Shown one piece after another: positions 55,341 to 63,714 of a DNA stretch of 64,000 nucleotides. Source of the stretch: Candidatus Pelagibacter sp. FZCC0015 (GTDB lineage Bacteria > Pseudomonadota > Alphaproteobacteria > Pelagibacterales > Pelagibacteraceae); NCBI RefSeq assembly GCF_007833635.1, contig NZ_CP031125.1, positions 248,001-312,000 of the forward strand, written 5' to 3'. The notes under the pieces were generated by a model, which was not told the origin of the DNA, searched no databases, and saw only the letters and a list, made by a program, of their open reading frames with translations. Every line of letters starts with the position of its first letter. Position 1 is the stretch's first letter. The position numbers and the translations under genes were made by a program.

Positions 55341-56210
55341 TTAGTAAATTCTATTATATTTTCTATTACTATACCAAGGCTCTTTGGAAAGTGTATCAAG
55401 CATTGATTTTTCCATTAAATCAATATTTTCTCTAAATTTCGGCTCTTTACCTGAAAATTGATAATATGTTTGTCCTGGAAGGTGAGTGCCTCCTCCTTCA
55501 AGAGTAATAGTTGTGATATTTGCATATTTTTTAGCAATATTTAAAAAATCTTTTTCATATTCTGGAAAATTTTTTAAAATCCCTGTGCCTTTTTCATACC
55601 AACGTTGTGCTTTTGGTTTCTCATGAGTGTAGTCACATCCAACAAGAAATATTTCACTAAAACCCATATAAACAGCCAATGCAACAGCGCACCGAAAACT
55701 ACCTGCATAAATATTTAAATTGCTATAATTACATTCTTGTAAAAATTTACTATTAGGATCATTTATCATTTTATAGACCCAGCATATATTTGGATCCCAA
55801 AGAGTTGGATAATTTGAAAGATTGACAAAAAAAGTTGTGTTACGTTGTTTTTTTATAAGCTCTTTAAATTTTTTTTGAACATAATTTTTAAAAATTTGCT
55901 TTCCAGTTGTTTCTACCATCCCTGGGTCTGGATCCCAATAATAAGGATAAAAATAATATGGTTCTGTAAATGTAGTATATTTTAGATTTAAATAACTTGA
56001 TTGTTTATGGTATGCAATTTTATTCAAAGAAATGACTGGTTTATTTGAAAAGATAGATAAATCAAACCATTTTATACTAATTCCATCTCCAATAATATAA
56101 CAAGACTCACCTTGATGAATATTTTTTAGTTTTAGAACAGATTTTAGAACAGGTTGAGCGACCTTAAAAATAATTTTATTTATTTTAGACAAATTTTCTT
56201 CAAATTTCAT
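55341..56210 (-). CDS. DUF115/MptE-like Rossmann protein, glycan-associated
   Basis: No firm function. It has 289 residues. ESCYIIGDGISIKWFDLSIF at 34-53 is a glycine-rich nucleotide-binding-like turn, and AGSFRCAVALAVYMGFSEIF near 166 followed by LVGCDYTH resembles the 'GG-S-A-lA..lG...I.LiG.D' block of DUF115 (MptE-like) and Maf-type proteins found in surface-glycan clusters. Aromatic-rich YYFYPYYWDPDPG near 88 is unusual. A transferase acting on an acidic or charged sugar is one possibility. Confidence 0.5.
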   Translation of the reverse strand: MKFEENLSKINKIIFKVAQPVLKSVLKLKNIHQGESCYIIGDGISIKWFDLSIFSNKPVISLNKIAYHKQSSYLNLKYTTFTEPYYFYPYYWDPDPGMVETTGKQIFKNYVQKKFKELIKKQRNTTFFVNLSNYPTLWDPNICWVYKMINDPNSKFLQECNYSNLNIYAGSFRCAVALAVYMGFSEIFLVGCDYTHEKPKAQRWYEKGTGILKNFPEYEKDFLNIAKKYANITTITLEGGGTHLPGQTYYQFSGKEPKFRENIDLMEKSMLDTLSKEPWYSNRKYNRIY

Positions 56211-56307
56211 ATATATAATTACCTAAGATTACTTTTTTTAATAATTTATATTTTAAATTTAATTTAAAATAATAATTAAGTTTTAAACTTAAAATTATTT
56301 AAGTAAA

Positions 56308-57180
56308 TTAACTAAATATCATTATAAATATTATTATAAATGAACGAAATTTTAAAGCTCTATTTCCATTTTTTAAAACAAAGAATAAATCTTTTCTTGC
56401 ACTGATAAAATCTTTTTTTTTATAATTAAACTTACCACTCATATATTTTATATTTGCTTCAAGTTTTAAATTTTCTTTATATGTTAAAAATTTTTTAAAT
56501 TCTTTCACAGCATTTTTAGTAGGAATCGACATATCTTTTTTTGAAAGATTTTGATTATGTTCAAAATAATATCCGAGATATTTTGGTAAGTAAAAAAATT
56601 TATTAGTTAATTTAGAAATTTTTAACCACATATGATAATCCTCTGCAGCAGTAAATTCTTTGCTTTCATTTAAATATCCAGTTGAAACTAAGAATTTTTT
56701 TCGAACAACTACTGTAGAATTGCTAATAATATTACCACTCAAAAGTAAATCATTTAATATTGGTTTTTTTAATTGTCGTGTTTGAAATTTTTTTCTTGTC
56801 AAGAACTGTTGTTTGTTTTTAAATAATTTCAAGTCATGATAAATCAAGTCCACTTTGTCATTATTATAAATCATGCAATTTTGTAATTTATCTGATGACC
56901 ACCAATCATCAGAGTCTAAGAATGCTATCCATTCACCTCTAGCAAGTTTAATACCTTTGTTTCTTGGGTTTGCAGGACCTCCTGAATTTTTTTGCCAAAA
57001 GTAATAAATTCTTTTATCTTTAAAGGATTTAACCATCTCTTTAGTACCATCCTCAGATCCATCATCTATAATTATTATTTCATAATTATTATAAGTTTGA
57101 GAAAGAACTGAACTTAGAGCAAATTTTAATCTTTCACAACGTTGATAAGTTGGAATTATTACTGAAATCAATGGGTTCAT
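56308..57180 (-). CDS. Glycosyltransferase family 2
   Basis: GT-A fold, 290 residues. VIIPTYQRCERLKFALSSVL near 8, IIIIDDGSEDGT near 34, GGPANPRNKGIKLARGEWI near 67 and DxD as AFLDSDDWW near 88. A hydrophobic C-terminal stretch (FRSFIIIFIMIFS) may touch the membrane. One of the repeat-unit transferases; donor unknown. Confidence 0.9.
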   Translation of the reverse strand: MNPLISVIIPTYQRCERLKFALSSVLSQTYNNYEIIIIDDGSEDGTKEMVKSFKDKRIYYFWQKNSGGPANPRNKGIKLARGEWIAFLDSDDWWSSDKLQNCMIYNNDKVDLIYHDLKLFKNKQQFLTRKKFQTRQLKKPILNDLLLSGNIISNSTVVVRKKFLVSTGYLNESKEFTAAEDYHMWLKISKLTNKFFYLPKYLGYYFEHNQNLSKKDMSIPTKNAVKEFKKFLTYKENLKLEANIKYMSGKFNYKKKDFISARKDLFFVLKNGNRALKFRSFIIIFIMIFS

Positions 57181-57239
57181 TAAATGTTGCTATTTAATAA
57201 CTTTTTTTTACACATGATTTAAAATTTAGTACTGATTTT

Positions 57240-57998
57240 TTATATATCGTAATAATTTTTATTTAAATAAAATACATCAGCAAAAAAAGTTAAGTTATTA
57301 AAAAGACTATTGCTATACAAATAAATCCCGACCATTCTAAAATTATTTGGTAGTAAAAATTTCTCTATATCACTAAAAGAAAAATATTTTTCATAACAAT
57401 TATCAAATACAACTTCTGTTACAATAGCTTTTATCTTATTTTTACTTAAAGTTTCTATGCTTCCCTCCAAAACTTTATCCTCGTACCCTTGGGTATCTAT
57501 TTTCAACAAATCAATATGATTTATATTTTCACTATTAAAATATTTATCTAATGTAGAAATTTTAACTTTAGTTAACTTTGAAAATTCATTAACTGTTGTT
57601 TTTTCTTCTTTAGATCTTACCTCTGCCCATTTTGAATTTTTATTTATTTTATTGAAAGATGAAGCTCCAGTCTGTGCTGTAATGTTAAAATTTTTTTCTC
57701 CTATACTTTCTCCAAGAGCAAAATTATTTAGTTTTACATCTTGATCATTTTTAAACTTTTCAGACATTATTTCTATTTCTGATTTTATTGGTTCAAATGA
57801 ATGAATGATTGGTTTTTTAAAAATTTTTTTAAATTTTGTTACCGACTGACCCTTATTTCCTCCTACATCAAAGATCATTGGATTTTCATCTATTTTTTCT
57901 TTTAATAAATCATCAAGTGAAGGATTTTTAAATTCTTTGTCTAGCTTTTTTATATCATAACCTAAATTATTAATTATTTTTTTTACTATTTTTTTCAT
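57240..57998 (-). CDS. FkbM-family methyltransferase
   Basis: SAM-dependent O-methyltransferase of the FkbM group, 252 residues. SAM-binding PMIFDVGGNKGQSVTKFKK near 40, HSFEPIKSEI near 66, FALGESIGEKNF near 93 and LLKIDTQGYEDKVLEGSIET near 163. Such enzymes methylate sugar hydroxyls in surface glycans; the target is unknown. It is the last leftward gene before the two rightward genes at 58141. Confidence 0.88.
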   Translation of the reverse strand: MKKIVKKIINNLGYDIKKLDKEFKNPSLDDLLKEKIDENPMIFDVGGNKGQSVTKFKKIFKKPIIHSFEPIKSEIEIMSEKFKNDQDVKLNNFALGESIGEKNFNITAQTGASSFNKINKNSKWAEVRSKEEKTTVNEFSKLTKVKISTLDKYFNSENINHIDLLKIDTQGYEDKVLEGSIETLSKNKIKAIVTEVVFDNCYEKYFSFSDIEKFLLPNNFRMVGIYLYSNSLFNNLTFFADVFYLNKNYYDI

Positions 57999-58043
57999 TT
58001 TAAACTTTATTGATGATATTCAATTGAGTTAACATATTTAGGC

Positions 58044-58049
58044 TATAAT
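58044..58049 (+). promoter_or_regulatory. Candidate -10 element for the 58141-59662 gene pair
   Basis: A perfect TATAAT in the 142-base gap between the divergent FkbM and 58141 genes; a transcript from it would have an 85-base leader. TTGAGT lies only 14 bases upstream, a short spacer, so the -35 is doubtful. A 17-codon ORF (58071-58124) in the leader is noted but not claimed as a gene. Confidence 0.35.
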
Positions 58050-58140
58050 TAAAACGTTAAATTATTAAATATGAATAAGAATAATTTAAATTTAAAAAAA
58101 ATAATATATTTTTTTATAGTGTAGTGGTAGTTAATAACAA

Positions 58141-58902
58141 ATGAACTATTTTTTTGCTTTTAAAAACAATATTTTAAAGTCTGAACTTCAAATTCCTTTG
58201 TTTAAAAATAGATCTACCAGACCTTCAAAATTAAAACTATTTAGATGCTATCCAAAAAATAATAAATGGGTTTTAGAAGATTTATCTGAAAAAAAAATAA
58301 ACGATTACTTTTATATTTTAAATAATGACAATATTTCAAATAGTGATGTTTATTTTTTAGGACAAGATGGCTTGGACATTAATTTTAAGGGTGAAAAACT
58401 TATTGATTTTAATTCTTTCACTAACACTCAACCTGAATTTAGAGCAAACTTAAAAATATATATAGATGAAGGTGGTTTCTCTTCTTACCAATCAGAATAC
58501 CCATATTCTATGGTTGTTAAGAAGGGTACTATTTTGAGTTCAGTTAGTTCGTTAGCTAATTCAGAGGCAGAAAAAAACTTTATTATCATAAAGAATATTT
58601 TTGAAAAACCAATTGAGCAAAATTTTAATGCATATTTAGTTAATATAAGAACAAAAAAAATTGAGGAAATATTTGAATTAAAAACAAATAATGCAAATTT
58701 TATTGAGATTAACAGCAAATTAATCAAACCTGAAATATTTTTAACTACAAAAGAATATTTAGGAATACCTATGTTTGTTTCTATAAAAAATAAATTTTTA
58801 TCATTTGAACATACTCATCCACCACATGAGTATATTCTAAGTAATGATAAATATATTAAAATTAAAGATTTAAAAAAAGAAATAAATGAAATCAGTAATT
58901 AA
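58141..58902 (+). CDS. Unknown protein in polysaccharide island, first of a rightward pair
   Basis: It has 253 residues; no family recognised. No signal peptide or membrane helix. Features: many aromatic and lysine/asparagine residues, RANLKIYIDEGGFSSYQSEY near 101, YSMVVKKGTIL near 122 and a histidine-rich segment FEHTHPPHEY near 222. Alternating hydrophobic strands suggest mostly beta structure (inference). The C-terminal half shows weak likeness to the next gene. Both genes run against the surrounding island genes and overlap by 17 bases, so they form a two-gene unit. Confidence 0.55.
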   Translation: MNYFFAFKNNILKSELQIPLFKNRSTRPSKLKLFRCYPKNNKWVLEDLSEKKINDYFYILNNDNISNSDVYFLGQDGLDINFKGEKLIDFNSFTNTQPEFRANLKIYIDEGGFSSYQSEYPYSMVVKKGTILSSVSSLANSEAEKNFIIIKNIFEKPIEQNFNAYLVNIRTKKIEEIFELKTNNANFIEINSKLIKPEIFLTTKEYLGIPMFVSIKNKFLSFEHTHPPHEYILSNDKYIKIKDLKKEINEISN

Positions 58903-59662
58903 AAAATTAAGTAGGACAAAATTCGCATTAGCTTTAAGAAATTCATTCAATATTAAACCAATACATTTAGATGCTAAAGAAAAAGGATATTTTACTACTG
59001 TAAGTGATGCGTTTCTTTGGAGAACAGATAATGGATATAAAACAAAATTTAAATATTCAGATATTTTAAATCTTTTTTATAAAATCAATAATTCTTGGGT
59101 TGAATTCCATTTTTTTTCAAAAGAAAATGAGCTTATAAAAATTAAAAAAGTAAAATCATTGAATTTATCAAATGAACTTTTAATAACTAAGGAGTTTTTA
59201 AATAATATTGAAGATTACGGAATATTTTACATTTATCATTACTCTCAAAATGAGAGAGGTCAACATGATCGATCAATAATAAGTAATAGGTGTTATTTGG
59301 GTTACTCTCAAAATAATAACTTATATTCTTTTGTTCACGGTAATATTTTAGCTAAATATACTAGTGTTAATAAAAAAGAAAGGATTTTAAGTGATATGGT
59401 TAAAACTTCTATATTTAAAAATCAGATCTATACAATTCAAAAATATTTTAAAGATTTTAGTAAAAATGAATTATTCTTCATAAATCCTACTTCTAAAAAA
59501 ATTAAATTTTCTGTTGAAAATAAAGAATATGAATTAAATTCTCATTGTGGTAAGATGTTAGAAATAAACTCGAATATTATTTCAATAAAATCAAACTGTT
59601 TATTTTTTCGTCCAACAATATTTAGTTACAAGGGTAACTACATAGATGTTCACCATTCCTAA
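58886..59662 (+). CDS. Unknown protein in polysaccharide island, second of a rightward pair
   Basis: It has 258 residues; no family recognised. Starts MKSVIKKLSRTKFALALRN, then SDAFLWRTDNGYKTKF near 40, NERGQHDRSIISNRCYLGYS near 121, SFVHGNILAKYTSV near 148 and a C-terminal FFRPTIFSYKGNYIDVHHS. Histidines and arginines are placed as in a ligand or metal site, but this is a guess. The segment FKDFSKNELFFINPTSKKIK near 189 and later LEINSNII parallel the first protein's EINSKLI region, suggesting distant paralogs. It converges on the DUF4910-like gene with a four-base gap. Confidence 0.55.
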   Translation: MKSVIKKLSRTKFALALRNSFNIKPIHLDAKEKGYFTTVSDAFLWRTDNGYKTKFKYSDILNLFYKINNSWVEFHFFSKENELIKIKKVKSLNLSNELLITKEFLNNIEDYGIFYIYHYSQNERGQHDRSIISNRCYLGYSQNNNLYSFVHGNILAKYTSVNKKERILSDMVKTSIFKNQIYTIQKYFKDFSKNELFFINPTSKKIKFSVENKEYELNSHCGKMLEINSNIISIKSNCLFFRPTIFSYKGNYIDVHHS

Positions 59663-59666
59663 TTAT

Positions 59667-61007
59667 TTATTTAACTAAATTTTTCTTTTTTAGTCGTAGA
59701 TAAATATTTTTTGCCTCTTTGTTACTTGTATTTATTAAATTACTAATTTGTTTTAAATTATTTGAACCATCCGCATATTGTAAAAAATCCAAAATATTTG
59801 CAACTTTTTTTTCTAAAGTTTGATTGTCTGGTGTTCCTACTAATTGATAAAGTCCTCTTTTGCCTAAATTAGGTTCACATATCTTTGTTGAAATTGGAAA
59901 ATCTTTATTTTTATTATAATTTTTTATTCTACCAAAATTAATTTTTTCATCTTTCATCTTAAGTATTTTGTTCAAAACATATTTGTGAATTTTAAAAGAT
60001 TTACTTAAGCCCTCTACAGATACAAAATTAAAATCATCTTTTGATGTATGGTATTCTTTATATGTATTATATTTTGACCTCATCATAGATATAACTGGTA
60101 AATCAACTCCTGGGGAACTAAACTGCCTTTCGTCAGAGCCTCTATGTAAGAATGAATATTTTTTTACTTTAAATCCCATTTTTTTATAGGCTTCATTACA
60201 TAATTTATCTATAGATGTATCGTTATATTTGCTTGTTAACATTGAAAAATTTTTATTATCTCCAACACAAGTTAATACGAAGCCGAAGATTATATTTTTT
60301 ATTTTTTTAAAATTTAAATTTATATAAGCTATTGAACCAATAGTTTCAGGTATAAATATAAATCTAATTGATTTTTCTAATTTTTTTTTATTTTTAAAAT
60401 ATTTAGCTAAAGCAATACTTAATAGTGGACCAGAAAGTTCATTATTTGCCATTGATGGATGACAAATATATGTGGAAAGTAAAATTTCTTTTTTTGATTT
60501 ACCTGGAATTAATAATTCACCATAATGCATACGTCCTGCTTTTTTAAAATTAGATGAAATATTTATATAAAATGTATCAGTATCTTTATAATCAGAATTG
60601 ATTCTATCAAATTGATTTTTTGTTACACAAAATCCCCAATCTTTTTTATAGTAAGATGTGACGTATGGAATTGCATTTGGAAAGTCTTTTAAAAAATAAA
60701 GTTTCTTCAATAAATCTTTTTTTTTAATTTTTCTATTTTGAGGTATTGAATAATTGACGATATGTAAATTACTAATTTTAAAATCAATAATTTTTTTTAA
60801 ATTTTTATCAATGATATATGCATCATTAATATTCCATTCTTGAGGAATCTTCCAATCAAATACTTTTCTTCCAGATGAAATTTTTTTTATTTCAAGGTTT
60901 TTTAAATGTTCTTTTTTAATTTCTTTTAAAGTTTTAAGTGTACCCTTACCTGTTATACTTCTACAAATAGGAAAAATTTTCTTTCCAAAATTGATTAAAT
61001 CTTTCAT
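59667..61007 (-). CDS. DUF4910/DUF2172 aminopeptidase-like protein
   Basis: It has 446 residues in three parts. An M28-like zinc hydrolase core runs about 1-345, with STYICHPSMANNELSGPLLS near 179 as first ligand block, GSDERQFSSPGVDLPVISMM near 290 and EYHTSKDDFNFV near 318 as the last histidine. An inserted DUF2172-type beta domain lies early (WKIPQEWNINDAYI near 51). A winged-helix-like C-terminus follows (about 390-446). The family recurs in surface-polysaccharide and glycopeptide loci; its substrate, perhaps an acyl-amino sugar, is not established. Coupled order with the AAC(3)-like gene. Confidence 0.75.
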   Translation of the reverse strand: MKDLINFGKKIFPICRSITGKGTLKTLKEIKKEHLKNLEIKKISSGRKVFDWKIPQEWNINDAYIIDKNLKKIIDFKISNLHIVNYSIPQNRKIKKKDLLKKLYFLKDFPNAIPYVTSYYKKDWGFCVTKNQFDRINSDYKDTDTFYINISSNFKKAGRMHYGELLIPGKSKKEILLSTYICHPSMANNELSGPLLSIALAKYFKNKKKLEKSIRFIFIPETIGSIAYINLNFKKIKNIIFGFVLTCVGDNKNFSMLTSKYNDTSIDKLCNEAYKKMGFKVKKYSFLHRGSDERQFSSPGVDLPVISMMRSKYNTYKEYHTSKDDFNFVSVEGLSKSFKIHKYVLNKILKMKDEKINFGRIKNYNKNKDFPISTKICEPNLGKRGLYQLVGTPDNQTLEKKVANILDFLQYADGSNNLKQISNLINTSNKEAKNIYLRLKKKNLVK

Positions 61008-61022
61008 TTGTTAACTCACTTA

Positions 61023-61832
61023 TCAATAATTAGAAATTTTATTTAAACTTGGTTTATATTCTAGATATGTGTAAATATCATCTTGGAATAGTTTTGTTGC
61101 AACTTTAAAAAAATCTCTCATTTTAAAACTCCATATCTTCAGACCGGATTTATGTTTTATGTAATTTAATTTTTTCTGTTTTTCTAAAATATTAAAAAAA
61201 TGTTCATTAAGTTTAATTTTTTTCTTTGAGTTGACTTTATTGAAAAAAACACTCTGAAAAAAATCATCTTCATAGAATTTATTTTTTATTTTTATTTTAT
61301 GTTTAAACGATTTGCTATATCTATACGGAACACCAATTATTGTCTCTATATGATGAACTAACGTGACAGCTTTAGAGGGATGTATACCAATATTTACTTG
61401 CATAAAATCTAAATCTAACATTTTTGACCAAGGTGAACCATGGCCGTAAGCGTGTTTAGAAACATTTTTTAAGACCTTAGCATTATAACCAATTCCGCAA
61501 ATAGACCAAAATGGATGAATTGTTCTAATAGATTTTTTTTTGTGTCTTATATATTCAGCAAAAGGTCCCATGTTATTACTCGCTGTGTTTTCAACATCAA
61601 AAATAATTTTTGAATTACAAAGATTTAAAGTTGCTGTAGGAACAAATATTGAATTATTTTTTCCCATAGATTTAGTAAGACATTTATATAACAAATCTAG
61701 TTTTGTTTGTTTTTTTATTCTGATTTTTGAAATGTCGGTCAAATTTGAAGTGATGTAAATATTTTTATTTTTATTAATTTTTAGTTTTTTAAAACAGAAC
61801 AAAAACTCTTTTTCAAATTCCTGAATATTCAT
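61023..61832 (-). CDS. AAC(3)-like N-acyltransferase
   Basis: Antibiotic_NAT (AAC(3)) fold, 269 residues. FVPTATLNLCNSKIIFDVEN near 59, TIHPFWSICGIG near 101, the diagnostic HAYGHGSPWSKMLDLDFMQV near 128 and THVHHIE-type TLVHHIETIIGVPYRY near 160. In polysaccharide loci this family acylates amino sugars from acyl-CoA; it is not evidence of aminoglycoside resistance. It overlaps the CitE-like gene by four bases and precedes the DUF4910-like gene by 15, so the three genes form an operon. Confidence 0.8.
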   Translation of the reverse strand: MNIQEFEKEFLFCFKKLKINKNKNIYITSNLTDISKIRIKKQTKLDLLYKCLTKSMGKNNSIFVPTATLNLCNSKIIFDVENTASNNMGPFAEYIRHKKKSIRTIHPFWSICGIGYNAKVLKNVSKHAYGHGSPWSKMLDLDFMQVNIGIHPSKAVTLVHHIETIIGVPYRYSKSFKHKIKIKNKFYEDDFFQSVFFNKVNSKKKIKLNEHFFNILEKQKKLNYIKHKSGLKIWSFKMRDFFKVATKLFQDDIYTYLEYKPSLNKISNY

Positions 61833-62770
61833 TTATTTTTTTTTAAAAAATTTTCAGCGCCTAAATATAAGTGTGGTGGTATAAATCTTTTACGGGATAA
61901 TGAAAAGCTTTTATTTTTTGACTTATTGTTCAAATATTCTTTTATTATTTTTTTTGCGAAGACTAATTTATAGTGATGATCCTTAGAAATATTCTTGAAC
62001 TTAGTTTGTTTTATTTTTTCAGGTTTTTTCATATAGTTAGTATCAATATTTACTAAACTTAAGTTTATTTCACCAATTTCTAAATTATCTTGCATAAAAT
62101 TTATTGATGACCAGTATATATTTTGGGTTTCTATCAGTGGAAAAGGCGTGTGAATATATTGTTTCTTATGTTTAGAAATATTTTTTGAAATGTTATCTAT
62201 AATTTCCCAGTATTCAAAATGATATGGTTCTGGAAAGGGCCAAAATCCACTATCCAAACAAAAATCATAATGTCCATAATGAACATATTGAATGATTTTA
62301 TAATCTCTGTCTGCCTCAAGAATTTCATTTAGATTTTTTAAGCCCTTTTGGGTTTCAATCATTGGCACTATAGAAAAATTATTAATATTTTTCGTTAAAA
62401 TTTGATCATAACAATTTTTCACCTGACTATAAGTTTCAACTTTTGGCAAAAAAATTCCTTTTATTGTAGATTTCTTTTTTAAGATTTCTGAAATTGTTTC
62501 AACATCTTTCTCGTAAAAATCAGTGTTTTGAGAATTAATTCTTACATATGTCATTGTATTTTTTAGAATATTATTGTCTGAAAGATATTTTAAACCTTCT
62601 CTAGATATTCTTTTTAAATTTTCATTATTATTTTTATCAAATAAGTCTTGTGCACTATCCTCCATATCTAAAATAATAGAAATGTTAAATTTTTTAAATT
62701 TTTTTAAAATAAGGTTAATAGCTTTATATCTAACTAGGCATATATATAAAAAAAGATTTAAGGACTTCAT
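61829..62770 (-). CDS. CitE/HpcH-type aldolase or CoA-ester lyase
   Basis: TIM-barrel enzyme of the HpcH/HpaI aldolase and citrate-lyase beta family, 313 residues. Metal and substrate motifs: ISIILDMEDSAQDLFD near 30, YVRINSQ near 79, GIFLPKVET near 104, SIVPMIETQKGL near 133 and VHYGHYDFCLDSGF near 165. The family cleaves or joins malyl-, citramalyl- or 2-keto-acid units. In a sugar locus it might provide a keto acid or hydroxy-acyl group for the acid sugar or acyl decoration. The start region is unusual and the true start may be later, near residue 29. Confidence 0.75.
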   Translation of the reverse strand: MKSLNLFLYICLVRYKAINLILKKFKKFNISIILDMEDSAQDLFDKNNNENLKRISREGLKYLSDNNILKNTMTYVRINSQNTDFYEKDVETISEILKKKSTIKGIFLPKVETYSQVKNCYDQILTKNINNFSIVPMIETQKGLKNLNEILEADRDYKIIQYVHYGHYDFCLDSGFWPFPEPYHFEYWEIIDNISKNISKHKKQYIHTPFPLIETQNIYWSSINFMQDNLEIGEINLSLVNIDTNYMKKPEKIKQTKFKNISKDHHYKLVFAKKIIKEYLNNKSKNKSFSLSRKRFIPPHLYLGAENFLKKNK

Positions 62771-62964
62771 AAAAATATTAACTTTAAGACATATTGAGCT
62801 TAGAAAATAATAATAATATATTTTTTTAATTAAAAATAGTTTAATCTATAAATTTTAATTAATAATCTTTTAAATAATTAAGAACAAGTATTTAATAAAG
62901 CTATATTTAATTAGAACTTAAAATACTATTTTTAATTATTAATTAAATTGTATATAAGATTTCA
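62771..62964. other. AT-rich divergent gap
   Basis: 194 bases between the divergent CitE-like and cytidylyltransferase genes, almost pure A and T. It must carry both promoters, but no hexamer pair stands out from the background, and no hairpin or small gene is seen. Confidence 0.5.
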
Positions 62965-63714
62965 ATGATCCTAGGAATAATACCAGCAAGATTAAAATCT
63001 AAGAGATTACCAAATAAACCTCTACAAATTATTGATGGCGTGCCTCTTTTAGTGCATGTTTTAAAAAGATCTTTGATGTCTAAAAAGTTAGACAAACTAA
63101 TAGTTTGTACAGATAGCATGAAAGTTGTAGATCTGGTAAAAAAATACAACCTAGATGCTTACATGACTAGTAAAAATATTAAAAATGGTACCGACAGGAT
63201 TTCATTATTTCTTAAAAAAAATAAAAAAAGATTTAAAAATTTAAAATTAGTTGTTGATATACAATGTGATGAAATTTTTTTAAATCCAAGTTATTTAGAT
63301 AAAGCTATTAATTTTCATATAAAAAATATAAAAAAATATGATGTAGTGATTCCACATACTTTAACTAACGAAAAAAATAATAACAATTATGTTAAGATAA
63401 TTTCCAATCAAGTAAACGATATATTGTATTTAACCAGGGCTGATGCGCCTCATCCATTCAGATCAAAAAAAAAACCTTTTAAAAGACACCAAGATTTTGT
63501 GACCTTCAAACCAGATTTTATAAAAAAGTTTAAAGATTTAAAAAATAGAAATTTAGAAGAGTACGAGGGAATAGAATTGCTCAGGGTTATAGAAAATGGT
63601 TATAAAATTGGCACTCTGCAATTCAAAAATGATAGTTTTTCAATAAATACTAAAAAAGACATATTAAGATCATTATTATTAATTCAAAAAGATAGATTAA
63701 GAAAATATTATTAA
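62965..63714 (+). CDS. kdsB: CMP-sugar-acid cytidylyltransferase (KdsB-like)
   Basis: Activates KDO or a related ulosonic acid with CTP to give the CMP-sugar used by glycosyltransferases. It has 249 residues. IPARLKSKRLPNKPLQIIDG near 5 is the CTP loop, DKLIVCTDSMKVVDLVKKY near 41, KNGTDRISLF near 70, and VDIQCDEIFLNPSYLD near 90, where KdsB has QGDEP: here CDE-I. The later LYLTRADAPHP fits KdsB. The family also includes enzymes for other acids such as 8-amino-KDO, so the substrate could be special. Confidence 0.8.
   Translation: MILGIIPARLKSKRLPNKPLQIIDGVPLLVHVLKRSLMSKKLDKLIVCTDSMKVVDLVKKYNLDAYMTSKNIKNGTDRISLFLKKNKKRFKNLKLVVDIQCDEIFLNPSYLDKAINFHIKNIKKYDVVIPHTLTNEKNNNNYVKIISNQVNDILYLTRADAPHPFRSKKKPFKRHQDFVTFKPDFIKKFKDLKNRNLEEYEGIELLRVIENGYKIGTLQFKNDSFSINTKKDILRSLLLIQKDRLRKYY

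Noticed and set aside
58071-58124. 17-codon ORF in the leader of the 58141 gene pair
   Set aside because: AT-rich, hydrophobic, without a ribosome binding site; short ORFs like this are expected by chance in such DNA.
58127-58141. tRNA-like start (GTGTAGTGGTAGTTAA) before 58141
   Set aside because: It resembles a D-arm only; no acceptor or T-arm partner follows, since the coding sequence begins at once.
61023-61832. Aminoglycoside resistance gene
   Set aside because: The AAC(3) fold is clear, but the gene lies in a glycan operon and this family commonly acylates amino sugars there. Nothing indicates antibiotic resistance.
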